DNA of 64,000 bases from Tethya wilhelma (lineage: Eukaryota > Porifera > Demospongiae > Tethyida > Tethyidae): the NCBI GenBank assembly GCA_964030475.1, contig CAXIPT010000017.1, positions 57,501 through 121,500 of the forward strand, written 5' to 3'. The position numbers and the translations under genes were made by a program. The notes below the pieces were generated by a model. The model was given only the letters and a program-made list of their open reading frames with translations, was not told where the DNA came from and ran no database searches. Shown piece by piece: positions 35,101 through 43,527 of the stretch (position 1 is the stretch's first letter; each line of letters opens with the position of its first letter).

Positions 35101-35904
35101 CTAGATTGGTGAATAAAATTGCAGTGGTTTTTTTCTCTAAACTTAAATGCAAGTGCTATTACATCAATAAACTTTATCACTCCATTGGACGTAAGCATAT
35201 TCATGCATAGTCACATGGTGCATGTGCATGTGAATGTTTTGAGTGGAAAGAATATGACTCTGCAATTTGATTGTAAAAGTACAATAACCTATGTGTACAC
35301 TATCACCTGGCCTTGTTATCAAGAGATTGTCTCTCTTCTATATAGTATACAGTGTAGCTTGTTGTTACAGTATTAGCTGAATTATTTTGGTACGTATTCG
35401 TTGATGACAGGTATTGGTGGTGAGAATGTGAAATGGAATATTGGAGATGGTGATGGTAGTCGGAGGTCAAGCCAAACTGGGAATGGGACACAAGGAATTG
35501 GAATGGGGAATGGAACACTACAACAAGAGACGACTACTGTCAGCCTACAACCAGGTGTGCCAATTAATTAACCTATGAGTAGGCAGTTCGAGTCAAACCA
35601 GTGATATATTGTGATATTTGTTTCCCATTTTTTTTTCTTTCAAGCTCTTAAACTTGCATACGTTTCTTGGTCTCGTCCCCAGCCCCCCTTTTACTTTTCA
35701 TTCATGGAAAGGAAGAGGGAGCCTGGGGACGAGGCTATACTTTCCTTACCTGCAGCTAGGTCACAATGACTTCTAGTAAAGATAAACACACACTCACTCT
35801 CACACACACACACACGCACACACACACACACCACCCTCACCAACGTACAGGTGATTTCTACCTGACTCGTCACTCCAATCTCTCACAAGTCCACATTGTG
35901 TTCC
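26840..35904 (+). CDS. FERRY3: FERRY endosomal Rab5 effector complex subunit 3 (C12orf4 homologue), 3' end lost at a gap
   Basis: In mammals FERRY3 belongs to the five-subunit FERRY complex, which links mRNAs to Rab5 early endosomes. Exons: 26840-27100 (FDFVYDFHFNGSG), 27344-27633 (YHKLIHSPALATLLQLEH), 27692-27906, a 22-nt exon 28058-28079, 28260-28360 (ESFTIHLG), 28616-28813 (KKTMHNVRLLCGD, LQTAMSLYSTKL), 29131-29322 (VCRQSTDFHFPDI), 30251-30301, 35411-35554 and 35851-35904 (GDFYLTRHSNLSQVHIVF, then N). Every junction keeps phase; residues follow the human order. About 509 residues are present; the C-terminal 150 or so are missing after the N at 35905. The start at 26840 is preferred over 26789 because the conserved region begins there. 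One intron hosts a transposon and another hosts four antisense GIY-YIG genes. Confidence 0.9.
28021..28052. repeat. (CA)n microsatellite before the FERRY3 22-nt exon
   Basis: CA tract ending in CACTCAG, which serves as the acceptor of the microexon at 28058. Confidence 0.9.
28508..28615. repeat. CCCTCACA tandem repeat in a FERRY3 intron
   Basis: Units of CCTCACAC and CCTCACAT in tandem up to the acceptor CACAG of the exon at 28616. They form a pyrimidine-rich, low-complexity acceptor region. Confidence 0.8.
29588..30110. mobile_element. 523-bp terminal-inverted-repeat DNA element with a small ORF
   Basis: The left end TACCGTAATTCGCTATTTTT and right end, read inverted, TACCGTAATTCGCGATTTTT match over about 27 bp with one mismatch. 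Subterminal GTCCGAAATTATTT and GCGAAATTATTTT motifs repeat in both arms. The element sits inside the FERRY3 intron between exons 29131-29322 and 30251-30301. Inside, 29758-29934 (plus) encodes 58 residues starting MSILRYFKPVDGLPDPQGSL. The ORF resembles the N-terminus of a protein that seems transposon-associated, so the element may carry a remnant of its own gene or a captured exon. No transposase catalytic region remains. A TA target duplication is possible. Confidence 0.8.
30772..31194 (-). CDS. GIY-YIG (T5orf172-type) protein with C-terminal CaaX box
   Basis: Single-exon protein of 140 residues from the ATG at 31194; an in-frame ATG at 31260 is less likely because paralogues begin just before the domain. 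The motifs in order are FVYLISQ (GIY position), FFKVGRS (YIG position, Tyr replaced by Lys), GERLANLQTGNP (conserved Arg), AEAAIHNAL (Glu) and GGGTEWF. This is the layout of the T5orf172/MUG113 branch of the GIY-YIG superfamily, whose members include nucleases, but activity is unproven. The last residues QCCTIL form a CaaX box with a Cys before it. Leu at the end predicts geranylgeranylation, and hence membrane attachment, which is odd for a nuclease-like fold. It is nested antisense in the FERRY3 intron. Confidence 0.8.
   Translation of the reverse strand: MAGRGFVYLISQMNENRTGPSGFFKVGRSTNPGERLANLQTGNPFNLQFVGAPIEVTSMSGAEAAIHNALRQYEVHYGGGTEWFRGDEATIRHIYETTAARFRPPHDQLTLDDSFRAMTIADDDSSKQREEQGKQCCTIL
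31261..32206. other. No gene seen: spacer between GIY-YIG genes inside the FERRY3 intron
   Basis: AT-rich intronic sequence. A weak 80-residue open frame at 31533-31775 (minus) has no family resemblance. Confidence 0.6.
32207..32524 (-). CDS. GIY-YIG (T5orf172-type) protein, short member
   Basis: Single-exon 105-residue protein, the shortest of the cluster. It is almost only the domain: TVYLIRQLDENG, GFFKVGCMKQ, NRLRDLQTGNPFKLEFV, ESERSVHDAL, YGGGSEWFKG and a short tail ending NVYN. Compared with its neighbours it lacks the acidic DDEFKALT-type C-terminal segment. The start at 32524 leaves six residues before the domain. The local order of genes on the minus strand and shared spacing sequence show it arose by tandem duplication. 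Whether it cuts nucleic acid is unknown, since the YIG Tyr position is Lys/Val-like as in the others. Confidence 0.8.
   Translation of the reverse strand: MSLQPGTVYLIRQLDENGRKPSGEGFFKVGCMKQKPVDNRLRDLQTGNPFKLEFVCTAEVDSMRESERSVHDALKDYEVDYGGGSEWFKGKEGQIKAIFDANVYN
32525..33523. other. No gene seen: spacer with a segment repeated at 34125-34450
   Basis: The stretch from about 33090 to 33300 (CACAAGAATGATGTAACCCTG onward) recurs at about 34135-34450 after the next gene, marking the duplication unit of about 1.04 kb. No coding sequence is visible. Confidence 0.65.
33524..33928 (-). CDS. GIY-YIG (T5orf172-type) protein with acidic tail
   Basis: Single-exon 134-residue protein. A short acidic N-terminus (MATEPEVEMAGSDPG) leads into YVYLISQLDE, FYKVGYSTDPERRLSNLQTGNPYKLEFV, AAEGAVKKAL and GGGTEWFQGD, then an alpha-helical tail ending TVTDDDSK. 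Two starts, two codons apart, are possible (33928 and 33922). The N-terminus aligns with DNA upstream of the ATG in the 30772 gene, where the first Met has been lost, supporting common descent. No CaaX box is present, so it is predicted soluble. It is nested antisense in FERRY3. Confidence 0.8.
   Translation of the reverse strand: MIMATEPEVEMAGSDPGYVYLISQLDEDKSGPSGFYKVGYSTDPERRLSNLQTGNPYKLEFVVDSPIKVTNMSAAEGAVKKALDDYKAKCGGGTEWFQGDQNTITTKYTNAVDKYKSTLDDEFKALTVTDDDSK
34437..34506. repeat. Fold-back element, GCCTCGTTCCCAGGCTC family
   Basis: Inverted arms GTAGCCTC..CCCAGGCTCCTCC and GGAGGAGCCTGGGAACGAGGCTAC around a short loop (AAAATATTCGCG). Same family as 20764, 35669 and 56908. Confidence 0.8.
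34613..35071 (-). CDS. GIY-YIG (T5orf172-type) protein, longest member
   Basis: Single-exon 152-residue protein. It has an acidic N-terminus (MATTSELDSEVDAASEPG), then YVYLIKQMDETG, LFKVGFTKQECPEKRLGDLQTGNAYKLEFV, AENAVHTAL, GGGKEWFRGD and a helical tail (DQFKAALKLTGYR). The tail has a Ser/Thr-rich insertion not found in its neighbours. All four paralogues keep the QTGN motif, the Glu and the EWF motif, which argues for continued selection rather than decay. It is the first gene of the antisense cluster in transcription order. Confidence 0.8.
   Translation of the reverse strand: MATTSELDSEVDAASEPGYVYLIKQMDETGRRASGLFKVGFTKQECPEKRLGDLQTGNAYKLEFVANPIKVSQMGLAENAVHTALRDYAVNYGGGKEWFRGDLATIRQVYENTLSHYRVCSSSTTTSLERTLVVDQFKAALKLTGYRNYSSK
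35669..35737. repeat. Fold-back element, GCCTCGTCCCCAGGCTC family
   Basis: Arms GGTCTCGTCCCCAGCCCCCC and GGGAGCCTGGGGACGAGGCT, inverted, in a FERRY3 intron. Confidence 0.75.
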
Positions 35905-35905
35905 N
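35905..35905. other. Single N: contig join that truncates FERRY3
   Basis: It falls inside the FERRY3 exon starting at 35851, directly after the codons for VHIVF. Sequence after it is not FERRY3. Confidence 0.85.
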
Positions 35906-37119
35906 CAAAAATTAGAACAAGTGTGTGAATTCTTCCTGTATGGGCTGCATTTAGGAAGAATTCCTTACATATTCTAACAGCCATTCCATATAATATTGTT
36001 TGCCGCGTTCTTTTTACGATTTAGCCATTCCTGTGTCTCATTACATTTCCAATGTTTTTTTACTTCCTGGTTTGTTCTCACTGAAATTTTAATAATTCTA
36101 CAAATCACATTTGAGTTGGTGTGTGTAGCTAGCTACTGAGCTAGTAGTCTGGCAAGCCAGACTACTGAGCCAGCAGCGGGGAAGAGCAGCCAGGTTCCTA
36201 AAATTGCAACTTCAGTGCATTTAATTCCAAATAACGCACACCTTTGCTTTTGTGTGTGGAAAGGGTCATCAATTCATGAGTGTAGAATTAATGGCGGCCA
36301 TATGGAGGAGGGGCTTTTTGCCTTGTATCTATATAGCTACTCGATGAGAGGCGCTAAAAACTGATGGCAAAAGCGACTGACCCACAGAAGAAACCAAGGC
36401 TCGTTCGTTCAAGAATCAGCTTCTAAAAGTGAATAGTCTCTGAGAAAAGTTGAGCCAAGATAGAAAAAGAAGAAGAATGAGAAGAAGATGAACAAAATTG
36501 GAGGTTTGGCATGTTTGTGTTTGTTACTTTAGCGATGGTTTTAGGCCATGTTTTGCGCTCATTAGAAAGAGAAAGAGCTAAAAGTAGCTTAAGAAGACTT
36601 TTAGTGCTAATTAAGCACTCAGTTTTTGGGCAAACGATGGCGTTGCTCTGTGTTCCACATATAAATGAACGACTTTGCACAGAAGAGCACTTTTTGGCAA
36701 TTTTGCTCATGGATGTCATTACTGGAGTCTGTAAGAACATTGGGTTTTTTTGCAGTAATTGCTCTTCTGTGATGTGTCAAAAAATATGCTCACGTTTACC
36801 TGTCTGAACATAAGAAAACTCCAAACTCAATCTCTTGCCCACAAAAGGTGTGGCCAAAATGGGTGTGGTACTTCTGCTTCAATGTGGTATTAATTGGGAT
36901 TTCAAAGGTTTTTAGCTCTGTTGATTGGTTAACTGTTTTGCAGAATCTCTCTCTATATATACACACGTATGCATGTGCTCGCACATCACATATGAGAAAG
37001 TTAAAACTCAAAAATGTTCGACAAAAAACGTCTGCAAAAATTTGACACCACAAACTTTCCCGCTATACATGGATGTGTACTTTGAACTTGTGGTAACTGT
37101 AACTCTTACTTAGACTCTG
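35906..37119. other. Gene-free repeat-rich stretch
   Basis: It contains a perfect hairpin at about 36143-36164 (GTAGTCTGGCAAGCCAGACTAC), an AATAACGCACA motif as in the 647/5504 elements, and at 36480-36700 a segment related to 9415-9540. Open frames here are repeat-derived. I see no host gene. Confidence 0.6.
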
Positions 37120-37502
37120 TAATAGTACTCTTAATGTTAGTGTGTAATGTGGTTAATTGTAGGTATGTAATTTGTGTGATGTCATTTCCTCGAGTGCACA
37201 TATATAGATTTTATTCATTTGTGGATTTTAGTTCTGTTGTCAATGTTGATTCATTTGCAAGAGAAGTTATTGAGATCGTTTTCTGGTTGTTACATCTGGC
37301 GACGAGGATGAACCATGGCCACTCATGGTGTCATTACTAAGTTTAACCCGAGTAAAGATGACTGGAGTACTTGGATAGAGCAGCTTTCCTTTTATTTCTC
37401 TGCGAACGCAGTTACTGAAGACAGTCAGAAACGATCAATTCTGCTTGCAAACGTGGCCCCTGTTACCTTCAAGCTCGTGAAAAACTTGCTAGGAACCACT
37501 TT
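37120..37502 (+). mobile_element. Ty3/gypsy-like retrotransposon fragment (LTR end, primer site, gag start)
   Basis: TGGCGACGAGGATGAACC at 37297-37314 looks like the TGGCGACGAGG primer-binding region of animal Ty3/gypsy elements. An ATG follows at once (37315) with a gag-like start: FNPSKDDWSTWIEQLSFYF, then KRSILLANVAP and KLVKNLLG. The frame is cut at about 37502 by a family gene. No protease, reverse transcriptase or second LTR is present. The left boundary is approximate. Confidence 0.75.
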
Positions 37503-37918
37503 CAGACTCGGCTGTACTCAGACCCCCCAACACTGAATGTAGTAGAGGAACAGCCATTAAAATCGGAATGAGCTCGTCCACATGTCTTCTTTGGTTGTGA
37601 GACTAAGGTGAGTCCAGGAGGACAGTTGTAACTGGTATCAGTCATGTCAATGAACACCACTTGCCTCCATCCCGGTCCACCACATTGTAGATGAGATCTC
37701 AGTATTTGTCTCACTTTGGTCTCAGTTTCATTTCTCCCTCTCTCTCTTTCCTCTTCCAGAGGACACTGGTTGTTGTCTTGACTGTTTAACACAGTGATGT
37801 TGATGGCTCTTGGCCACACCTCTTCTTCTTGGCCATAACTCTCAGCATTGAGAAGCATAACTAAGCAGAGAGTGAAGAGAAACGTTGGTAGTTTAGTTAA
37901 GGACAACGTGAATTTCAT
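37503..37918 (-). pseudogene. Secreted 12-cysteine family, member 7, truncated by the retrotransposon fragment
   Basis: The first 136 residues of a third subgroup remain: signal peptide MKFTLSLTKLPTFLFTLCLVMLL, pro-segment AINITVLNSQDNNQC and ERERGRNETETKVRQIL. The domain start follows without the usual linker (HLQCGGPGWRQVV), then NCPPG, KTCGRAH and [12 protein letters not shown]. At the cysteine expected next (VCGR), the sequence switches to the gag fragment on the opposite strand. About 170 residues of domain are missing. The promoter region with TATAAAAG is intact, so a truncated transcript could still be made. Confidence 0.85.
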
Positions 37919-38013
37919 ATTTTCTCCTTAATTTGTTGTTATGTGCAAAGAATCGTTGATTTCTTCAGCATTGAAAGTTTGCTCTGGTGCAGCTGAGAAT
38001 TGTGACTGGTTGT

Positions 38014-38021
38014 CTTTTATA
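38014..38021 (-). promoter_or_regulatory. TATA box of family member 7
   Basis: TATAAAAG on the minus strand, 96 bp before the ATG. The same element and flanks (TATAAAAGACAAC) occur at matching distance before members 8 and 9. Confidence 0.65.
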
Positions 38022-38705
38022 CTATTCTTCATGCTACATCAGCATTAGAGATCTAGTGTTTCAATGCCATTCATTGTTGTTACAGTACTGATAGCTGACA
38101 CATACTCTATTCTACATACTCATATGAAATATGTATGCCTGGCGATAATTCTATTAAAATTTTCCCGTCAAACTGGCGGCATTATTCTAATTCCTTTTAT
38201 TAACTGGTCTCAAGTTTATTTCTTTATTCTACTTACTCATATGTAATATACATGTCTGGCAATAATTTTAAAACAATATTTAATTTTTCCGTCAAACTGG
38301 CGGCATTATTCTAATTCCTTTTCTCCAGTTATTTTCTCTTGAGTATTAATCTCAAATCTAATTACATCGTCTAATTAACGTACTTCTAGTTATCTATCGT
38401 ATTTTTTAGCGTATTAGTTAGTGGATTTAACAAATAATAACGATTCCCACATTGAATGATAGAGATGTTTTTTTTATTTTTCATGCTACGTCAGCATTAG
38501 TGTTTTAATACCATTCATTGTTATTATAGTACTAATAGCTGACACATACACATTATTCTACATACTTGTATGTAGTATGTATGCCTGGCAGTAATTCTAT
38601 TAAAATTTTTCCGTCAAACTGGCTTTTTATAAACTGGTGCTTAGTTAATTTCTCTATTCTACATAATTTTTATTATTACATATTAAATTCTATAACAATA
38701 TTAAA

Positions 38706-38983
38706 ATTTTTCCGTCAAACTGGCGGCATTACTCTAACTCCTTTTCTTCAGTTATTTTCTCTTGACTATTAATCTTAAATCTAATTACATCGTCTCATTA
38801 ATGTACTTCTAGTTATCTGTCATATTTTATCATAATTAGTTAGTGGATTTAACAAAAACAACAATTAATTCCCACATTGAATGATACACACATATATTAT
38901 GTACTCCATACTTTAGTTCAATGGAATTTGAATCTCGCCGCCAAATTGTCTGTTTATCTTGCCACCTGTTTGCCGGTAGTACT
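38706..38983. repeat. MITE-like element, CGTCAAACTGGCGGC family, copy 1
   Basis: One end is TTTTTCCGTCAAACTGGCGGC and the other GCCGCCAAATTGTCTG...GCCGG, partly inverted. Equivalent elements lie upstream of members 8 and 9. Confidence 0.55.
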
Positions 38984-40061
38984 GTATAGCAGGTTGTGTT
39001 ACAGTGTATTTGGAAGTACTATTATGCGGCACTACGTACAGCACTGGATATTGTGAACCTCTCTAAATATGACATCATAGCTAATATAAACATGTTTTAT
39101 GACAATATTCTTTGTGTGGCGTATACCGTAAATCCGGAAATTTGTGCGTGTTAATATATTAAAGTTTTATTTTTCTGCATCATCTATTTTACACGGTGTA
39201 GGGAAAGAAATATACGTAGAAACAGGTCGTTAATATTGTTTATTTTACTTTCACGTTTTCATTTTTTACAGTAACCTCGAACCGTGAAATATAAATGGCA
39301 GCAAAATTTTCCGTATTTACTGTACAACACAAATACATATATTTACTTACATATAGGACAATAGTAATAATTATAATACTAAAATTTCGAACAGATTGAC
39401 TATGCATACTGTACTACAACTATATGGTAATGGTCACACTAGTAAATTGTTACTAAAACTATTATACATGCTAGATTGATGAAGGTATGCAATCCAATCA
39501 TGCTTCCCACTACCCACGCTCACTGACACGATTCTGTTATCATTAATTGCGACTTTCTTGTGGTTTTCTAGAAGGTTCGTCAACTCACAGCATATGCTAT
39601 ATAGTGGACTAGATTCTAAACTATTTTGTCTATAGTTCAACAGCCTTTGTTGGTTTGTTTGTTTATCATTTGTTTGTTTGTTGTTTGTTTTGTTTGCTGT
39701 TTTTTGTTTATTTGTTGTGTTGAAAGAATTTCATTTAGAATGACTATACCCACACAGAACTATGCATGCAAAATTCAATATTACCCATATCTCCATATAA
39801 TTATGTACTGATCATAAATTTTTAAATTTTAAAAATTTTTTTTATTTCAAAAATTTTTGGTTATGAGTTGAACACAGCTCTTTTTTTACATCTATTCAAG
39901 CATTTACTAAACAATATTGAAATTAGTTTAAACAGCTTACTATTATGAATGTATCAATTTTAGGGTATCATCTACACTAGAATTGTTGCTATTTCTTATA
40001 AAAACTAGATAGCACTTTTACATTTATGTGTTTGAAGATCTTCAGTGATTTGATCATTTTC

Positions 40062-41003
40062 TCACTGTATGTAGAGTTCAATGAGCTCTAGTGGAAGGTT
40101 GACGTATGTTTGGACATTGTTAAAACATAGACGTAGCTCAATATCGTCAGTTGTAGGGTTGGGTAGGACCTTTGTGAACCATGGAAGGTTGTTAAACTGA
40201 CAGCACGTGCTAGTGGACGAACAGCCCTGTCCATCCCAGAGGGGGTCGTCTGGAAAGATAACATATTGGTTTGCCCAGGTTGTATTTAGACCGCTCTCAC
40301 AGAAATAGTCATCACCAACAAATGGAGGAGAACTCCGAGTTGATTGGTCACAGGGGCAAAGATTATAATCTGGAGTATAAGTAGCTTCTGTAAGTCCAGC
40401 TGCAAAGGTCCAGATGTGTTGTCGTTGACCATCAGGTCCATGAGTCAGACTCACACCATCAACGTACTGTTGGTTAAGTGAGTATGAGAGTAAATTGTAC
40501 CCCAAAAATGCTACAGTTGCTCCAACTTGATATCCTCTGATCCTCCCACAGACTTGGCTGTACTCAGAACGTCCAACACTGAATGTAGTAGAAGAACAGG
40601 CATTTGAACCTGTATGAGCTCGTCCACATGTCCTCTTGGAGTATGAAGTCAGGTTGAGTCCAGGAGGACAGTTGTAACTGGTATCAGTCATGTCAATGAA
40701 CACCACTTGCCTCCATCCCGGTGTGCCATTGCAATCAAAAAGTGATGTAGAGTCTGTGGTAGTTTCTGTCGTAGTTTCAGTGTTAGTTTTTCCATACTCA
40801 CTCAGTATTTGTCTCACTTTGGTCTCAGTTTCATTTCTCCCTCTCTCTCTTTCCTCTTCCAGAGGACACTGGTTGTTGTCTTGGCTGTTCAACACAGTGA
40901 TGTTGATGGCTCTTGACCACACCTCTTCTTCTTGACCATAACTCTTAGTATTGAGGAGCATAACCAGGCAGAGAGTGAAGAGAAAACACTGAGCAAACTT
41001 CAT
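40062..41003 (-). CDS. Secreted 12-cysteine family protein, member 8
   Basis: Single-exon 313-residue protein of the third subgroup. The signal peptide is MKFAQCFLFTLCLVMLLNTKSYG. The pro-segment (VWSRAINITVLNSQDNNQC) contains one cysteine and an Arg/Glu-rich helix with an N-glycosylation site (GRNETE). A short Thr linker (TTTETTTDST) precedes the domain at about residue 94 (CNGTPGWRQ). All 12 domain cysteines are kept: NCPPG, TCGRAH, ACSS, VCGR, LCPCD, FCES, GC..TCC and RLC. It ends ELYIQ. The domain is closest to members 1-4 although the N-terminus is different, so N-terminal and domain parts have separate histories. A TATAAAAG lies 91 bp before the ATG. Confidence 0.85.
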   Translation of the reverse strand: MKFAQCFLFTLCLVMLLNTKSYGQEEEVWSRAINITVLNSQDNNQCPLEEERERGRNETETKVRQILSEYGKTNTETTTETTTDSTSLFDCNGTPGWRQVVFIDMTDTSYNCPPGLNLTSYSKRTCGRAHTGSNACSSTTFSVGRSEYSQVCGRIRGYQVGATVAFLGYNLLSYSLNQQYVDGVSLTHGPDGQRQHIWTFAAGLTEATYTPDYNLCPCDQSTRSSPPFVGDDYFCESGLNTTWANQYVIFPDDPLWDGQGCSSTSTCCQFNNLPWFTKVLPNPTTDDIELRLCFNNVQTYVNLPLELIELYIQ

Positions 41004-41093
41004 ATTTTGTCCTTTGTTGTTGTGTGCAAAGAATCGTTGATTTCTTCACCATCAAATTTTGCTCTGGTGCAGCTGAGAATTGCAACCAGTTGT

Positions 41094-41101
41094 CTTTTAT
41101 A
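41094..41101 (-). promoter_or_regulatory. TATA box of family member 8
   Basis: TATAAAAG on the minus strand, 91 bp before the ATG at 41003. The flanking sequence through CAGCTGCACCAGAGCAAA is shared with member 7. Confidence 0.65.
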
Positions 41102-41193
41102 TTATTATTCATGCTACGTCAGCATTAGTGTATCAATCTCATTCATTGCTGTTACAGTACTAATAGCTGACACATACTCTCTTCTACGTATAT

Positions 41194-41326
41194 GTTAGAA
41201 CATGCCTACTAGGGCGTTATCGGAAATACACGAGGGAATATTGAGTAAACCCGAGGGCGGAGCCCGAGGGTTTACCAATATTACCGAGTGTATTTCCGAT
41301 AATGCCCGTCAGTAGGCATGTTCTAA
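41194..41326. repeat. Fold-back element with AGAACATGCCTACT arms
   Basis: Arms TTAGAACATGCCTACT..GGGCGTTATCGG and the inverse at 41300-41326 pair over about 55 bp, with an inner GAGGGCGGAGCCCGAGGG palindrome. Confidence 0.75.
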
Positions 41327-41740
41327 AATGCTTGTATCCCAGTGCTTAGACTTGTCGCTAGTTTCTTACCACTTTTGAGCTGTTTGAGAGCAGTTTCGAC
41401 TTGAGCAAGAGTTTTAGTCAACTTCGGGTTTATACGCTAAAATTCACTCTTGAAACAGAGAAAAATATTATCTACGAGGAAAAGCAACACTAACACTGTC
41501 TTCTTGAAGTTTTCCGAAGTTTCTTTGAAGCGCTGGAGTATCTTTTCAGAGTCTTGAACAGCTCCCAGGGTAATATGAAGGGGAAAACCGAGGGAAATAT
41601 ACATATTGTCCTCGGTTTTCCCCTTGCTCACGTTTCTTCACGTTATACACCGTGAAAAAATGTGTTAATACTATGGCTTCCCGGGATACAAATACTCATA
41701 TGTAATTATGTATGCCTGGCGATAATAATATTTTAATAAA

Positions 41741-42014
41741 TATTTTTCCGTCAAACTGGCGGCATTGTTCTAATTCTTTTTCTCCAGTTAATTTCTCTTG
41801 AGTATTAATCTCAAATTTAATTGCATCATCTAATTAATGTACTTCTAATTATCTATTGTACTTTATCATAATTAGTTAGTGGATTTAACAAAAATAACAA
41901 TTCCCACATTGAATGATACACACTTGTATATATATACTCTAGTTACAATGGAATTTAAATCTTGCCGCCAAATTGTCTGTTTATCTTGCTGCCAGTTTGC
42001 CAGGAGTACCGTAT
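41741..42014. repeat. MITE-like element, CGTCAAACTGGCGGC family, copy 2
   Basis: Same ends and internal text (AGTTAGTGGATTTAACAAA, CACATTGAATGATACACA) as copy 1 at 38706. Confidence 0.6.
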
Positions 42015-43527
42015 ATATAGCAGGTTGTGTTGCATTAAAATGGTAGCATGTTAATTCCAGCTCCATTAGTGTCTACGTTCAATACCAGGTTGAGTACCAA
42101 TCATAGGGGCACATGTATATCATTCCATGTAGGTATGAAAATTCATACTGAGTAAAAGAAAAGATTATGAATCCTAGTCAAAGTAATATGCTACAATAAA
42201 CAGAAACTGGAAGTTCAATGTCATGTATGCGAGGAATTTGAATTTTGTTGCCAATTAATTTGTAATAATTAATTGTCTTGCCAGTTTGTTAAGGTCTGAT
42301 AATCATAGCTAGTTCACTTTAATTTTCGTTGCACAATGGAATGTAGTAGGTGTGGCATTTGGTATCCTGTCACTAGCTAAAATACAATTTGTATCTTAGT
42401 TCAGCACACATAGCTTCTAGTGGTAAGATCTTCTCCCAGAATTCTCGATAGATTATTTATGGTAATTGACACCCAACTTTTGTTATTCAAATGCTAAAGC
42501 ATAGCCACAACAAATAGGTGATTGTATTAATCAATCTGGTGATACTATCAGGATGGGGGGGGGGAGAGAGAACTACATGTGCCTGTGCTGGTATTGCCTC
42601 CTTAGTGTCAGTATTATTGTGTGAGTGTCTTAGCAGTTAATTGATATGCTTTTATCGTGGGAGGGAACTACATGTACATGTTGTCTGTATGTGCTAATGC
42701 TCTTGATTCAATAATTGTTGTGAAATTGATAATAGTTGATAGTTAAAACTGTTGTTATTTTCACGAACAAGTAGTTTGAACTTGAATAGACTTTAGACAG
42801 ACCATGTGAAGATTTAGGTTTTTGCTGTTGTAGTTACTTTCAAGTTAGATGTACAAATATATCTTTTTATTCTTCTTTTCATACTCTTGTATCATGGACT
42901 AACCAAGGATATTACTCTATGTGGCTAAAGTAATCACGTACCTTGAGTTGAGACGCAATTATTTTGTATCCCTAGGAAATATGTGAAATATGTGAAATTG
43001 TAGCAAGTTTGATATAAGTAATTTTTCAGTGGACTTAATTCTAAACTTTTATTATTGTAACTTCAGTTTTGTCTCTGAACGTCTGATGGTCCGTGTTCTT
43101 TTCTGTGTTTAAAGAACTTCATTTTGAAATGACGATACCCATGCAAAATGTGTGCAAGGTTCCTTTTTGCCCATATCTCTATGTGTACCAATCACAGAAG
43201 TATTCCATGATATGGCAGACAAATGTACATTGGATATAATGTCACATGTAATTACTGATTATTTAGATGAATTTACTTGCTGCTGGTCCAATTTTAATTA
43301 AATTTATGAAAATTAATGTTAACAGTAATTTTATTTTTGCATTGAACACAACTCTTTATACATCTATTCAAGTGTTTACTACACAATTTTGAGATTAAGT
43401 TTAAACAGCTTACTATTATGAATATATCAACTTTCTCTACACTAGAGAATTGTTTCTATTATGTATAAAACTAGATAGCATTTTTAAATTTAAATGTTTG
43501 AAGATCCTCAGTGATTCGATCATTTTC

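Larger units (their letters stand above)
37919..40061. other. Gene-free stretch with repeats between family members 7 and 8
   Basis: It holds the member 7 promoter, several copies of CCGTCAAACTGGCGGCATT, the 38706-38983 element and, at about 39125-39320, a short element with ends TACCGTAAATCCGG and, inverted, TACAGTAAATACGG. No coding region is supported. Confidence 0.6.
41004..43527. other. Gene-free stretch between family members 8 and 9
   Basis: It contains the member 8 promoter, a fold-back element at 41194-41326 and the CGTCAAACTGGCGGC-type element at 41741-42014. The rest is AT-rich with no convincing coding sequence on either strand. Confidence 0.6.

Noticed and set aside
36423..36807. 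Overlapping frames of about 100 residues on both strands
   Set aside because: The sequence is part of a repeat related to 9415-9540 and shows no recognisable protein.
37315..37536. Intact gag gene
   Set aside because: Only the first 60 or so codons resemble gag; the frame then runs into the truncated family gene on the other strand.
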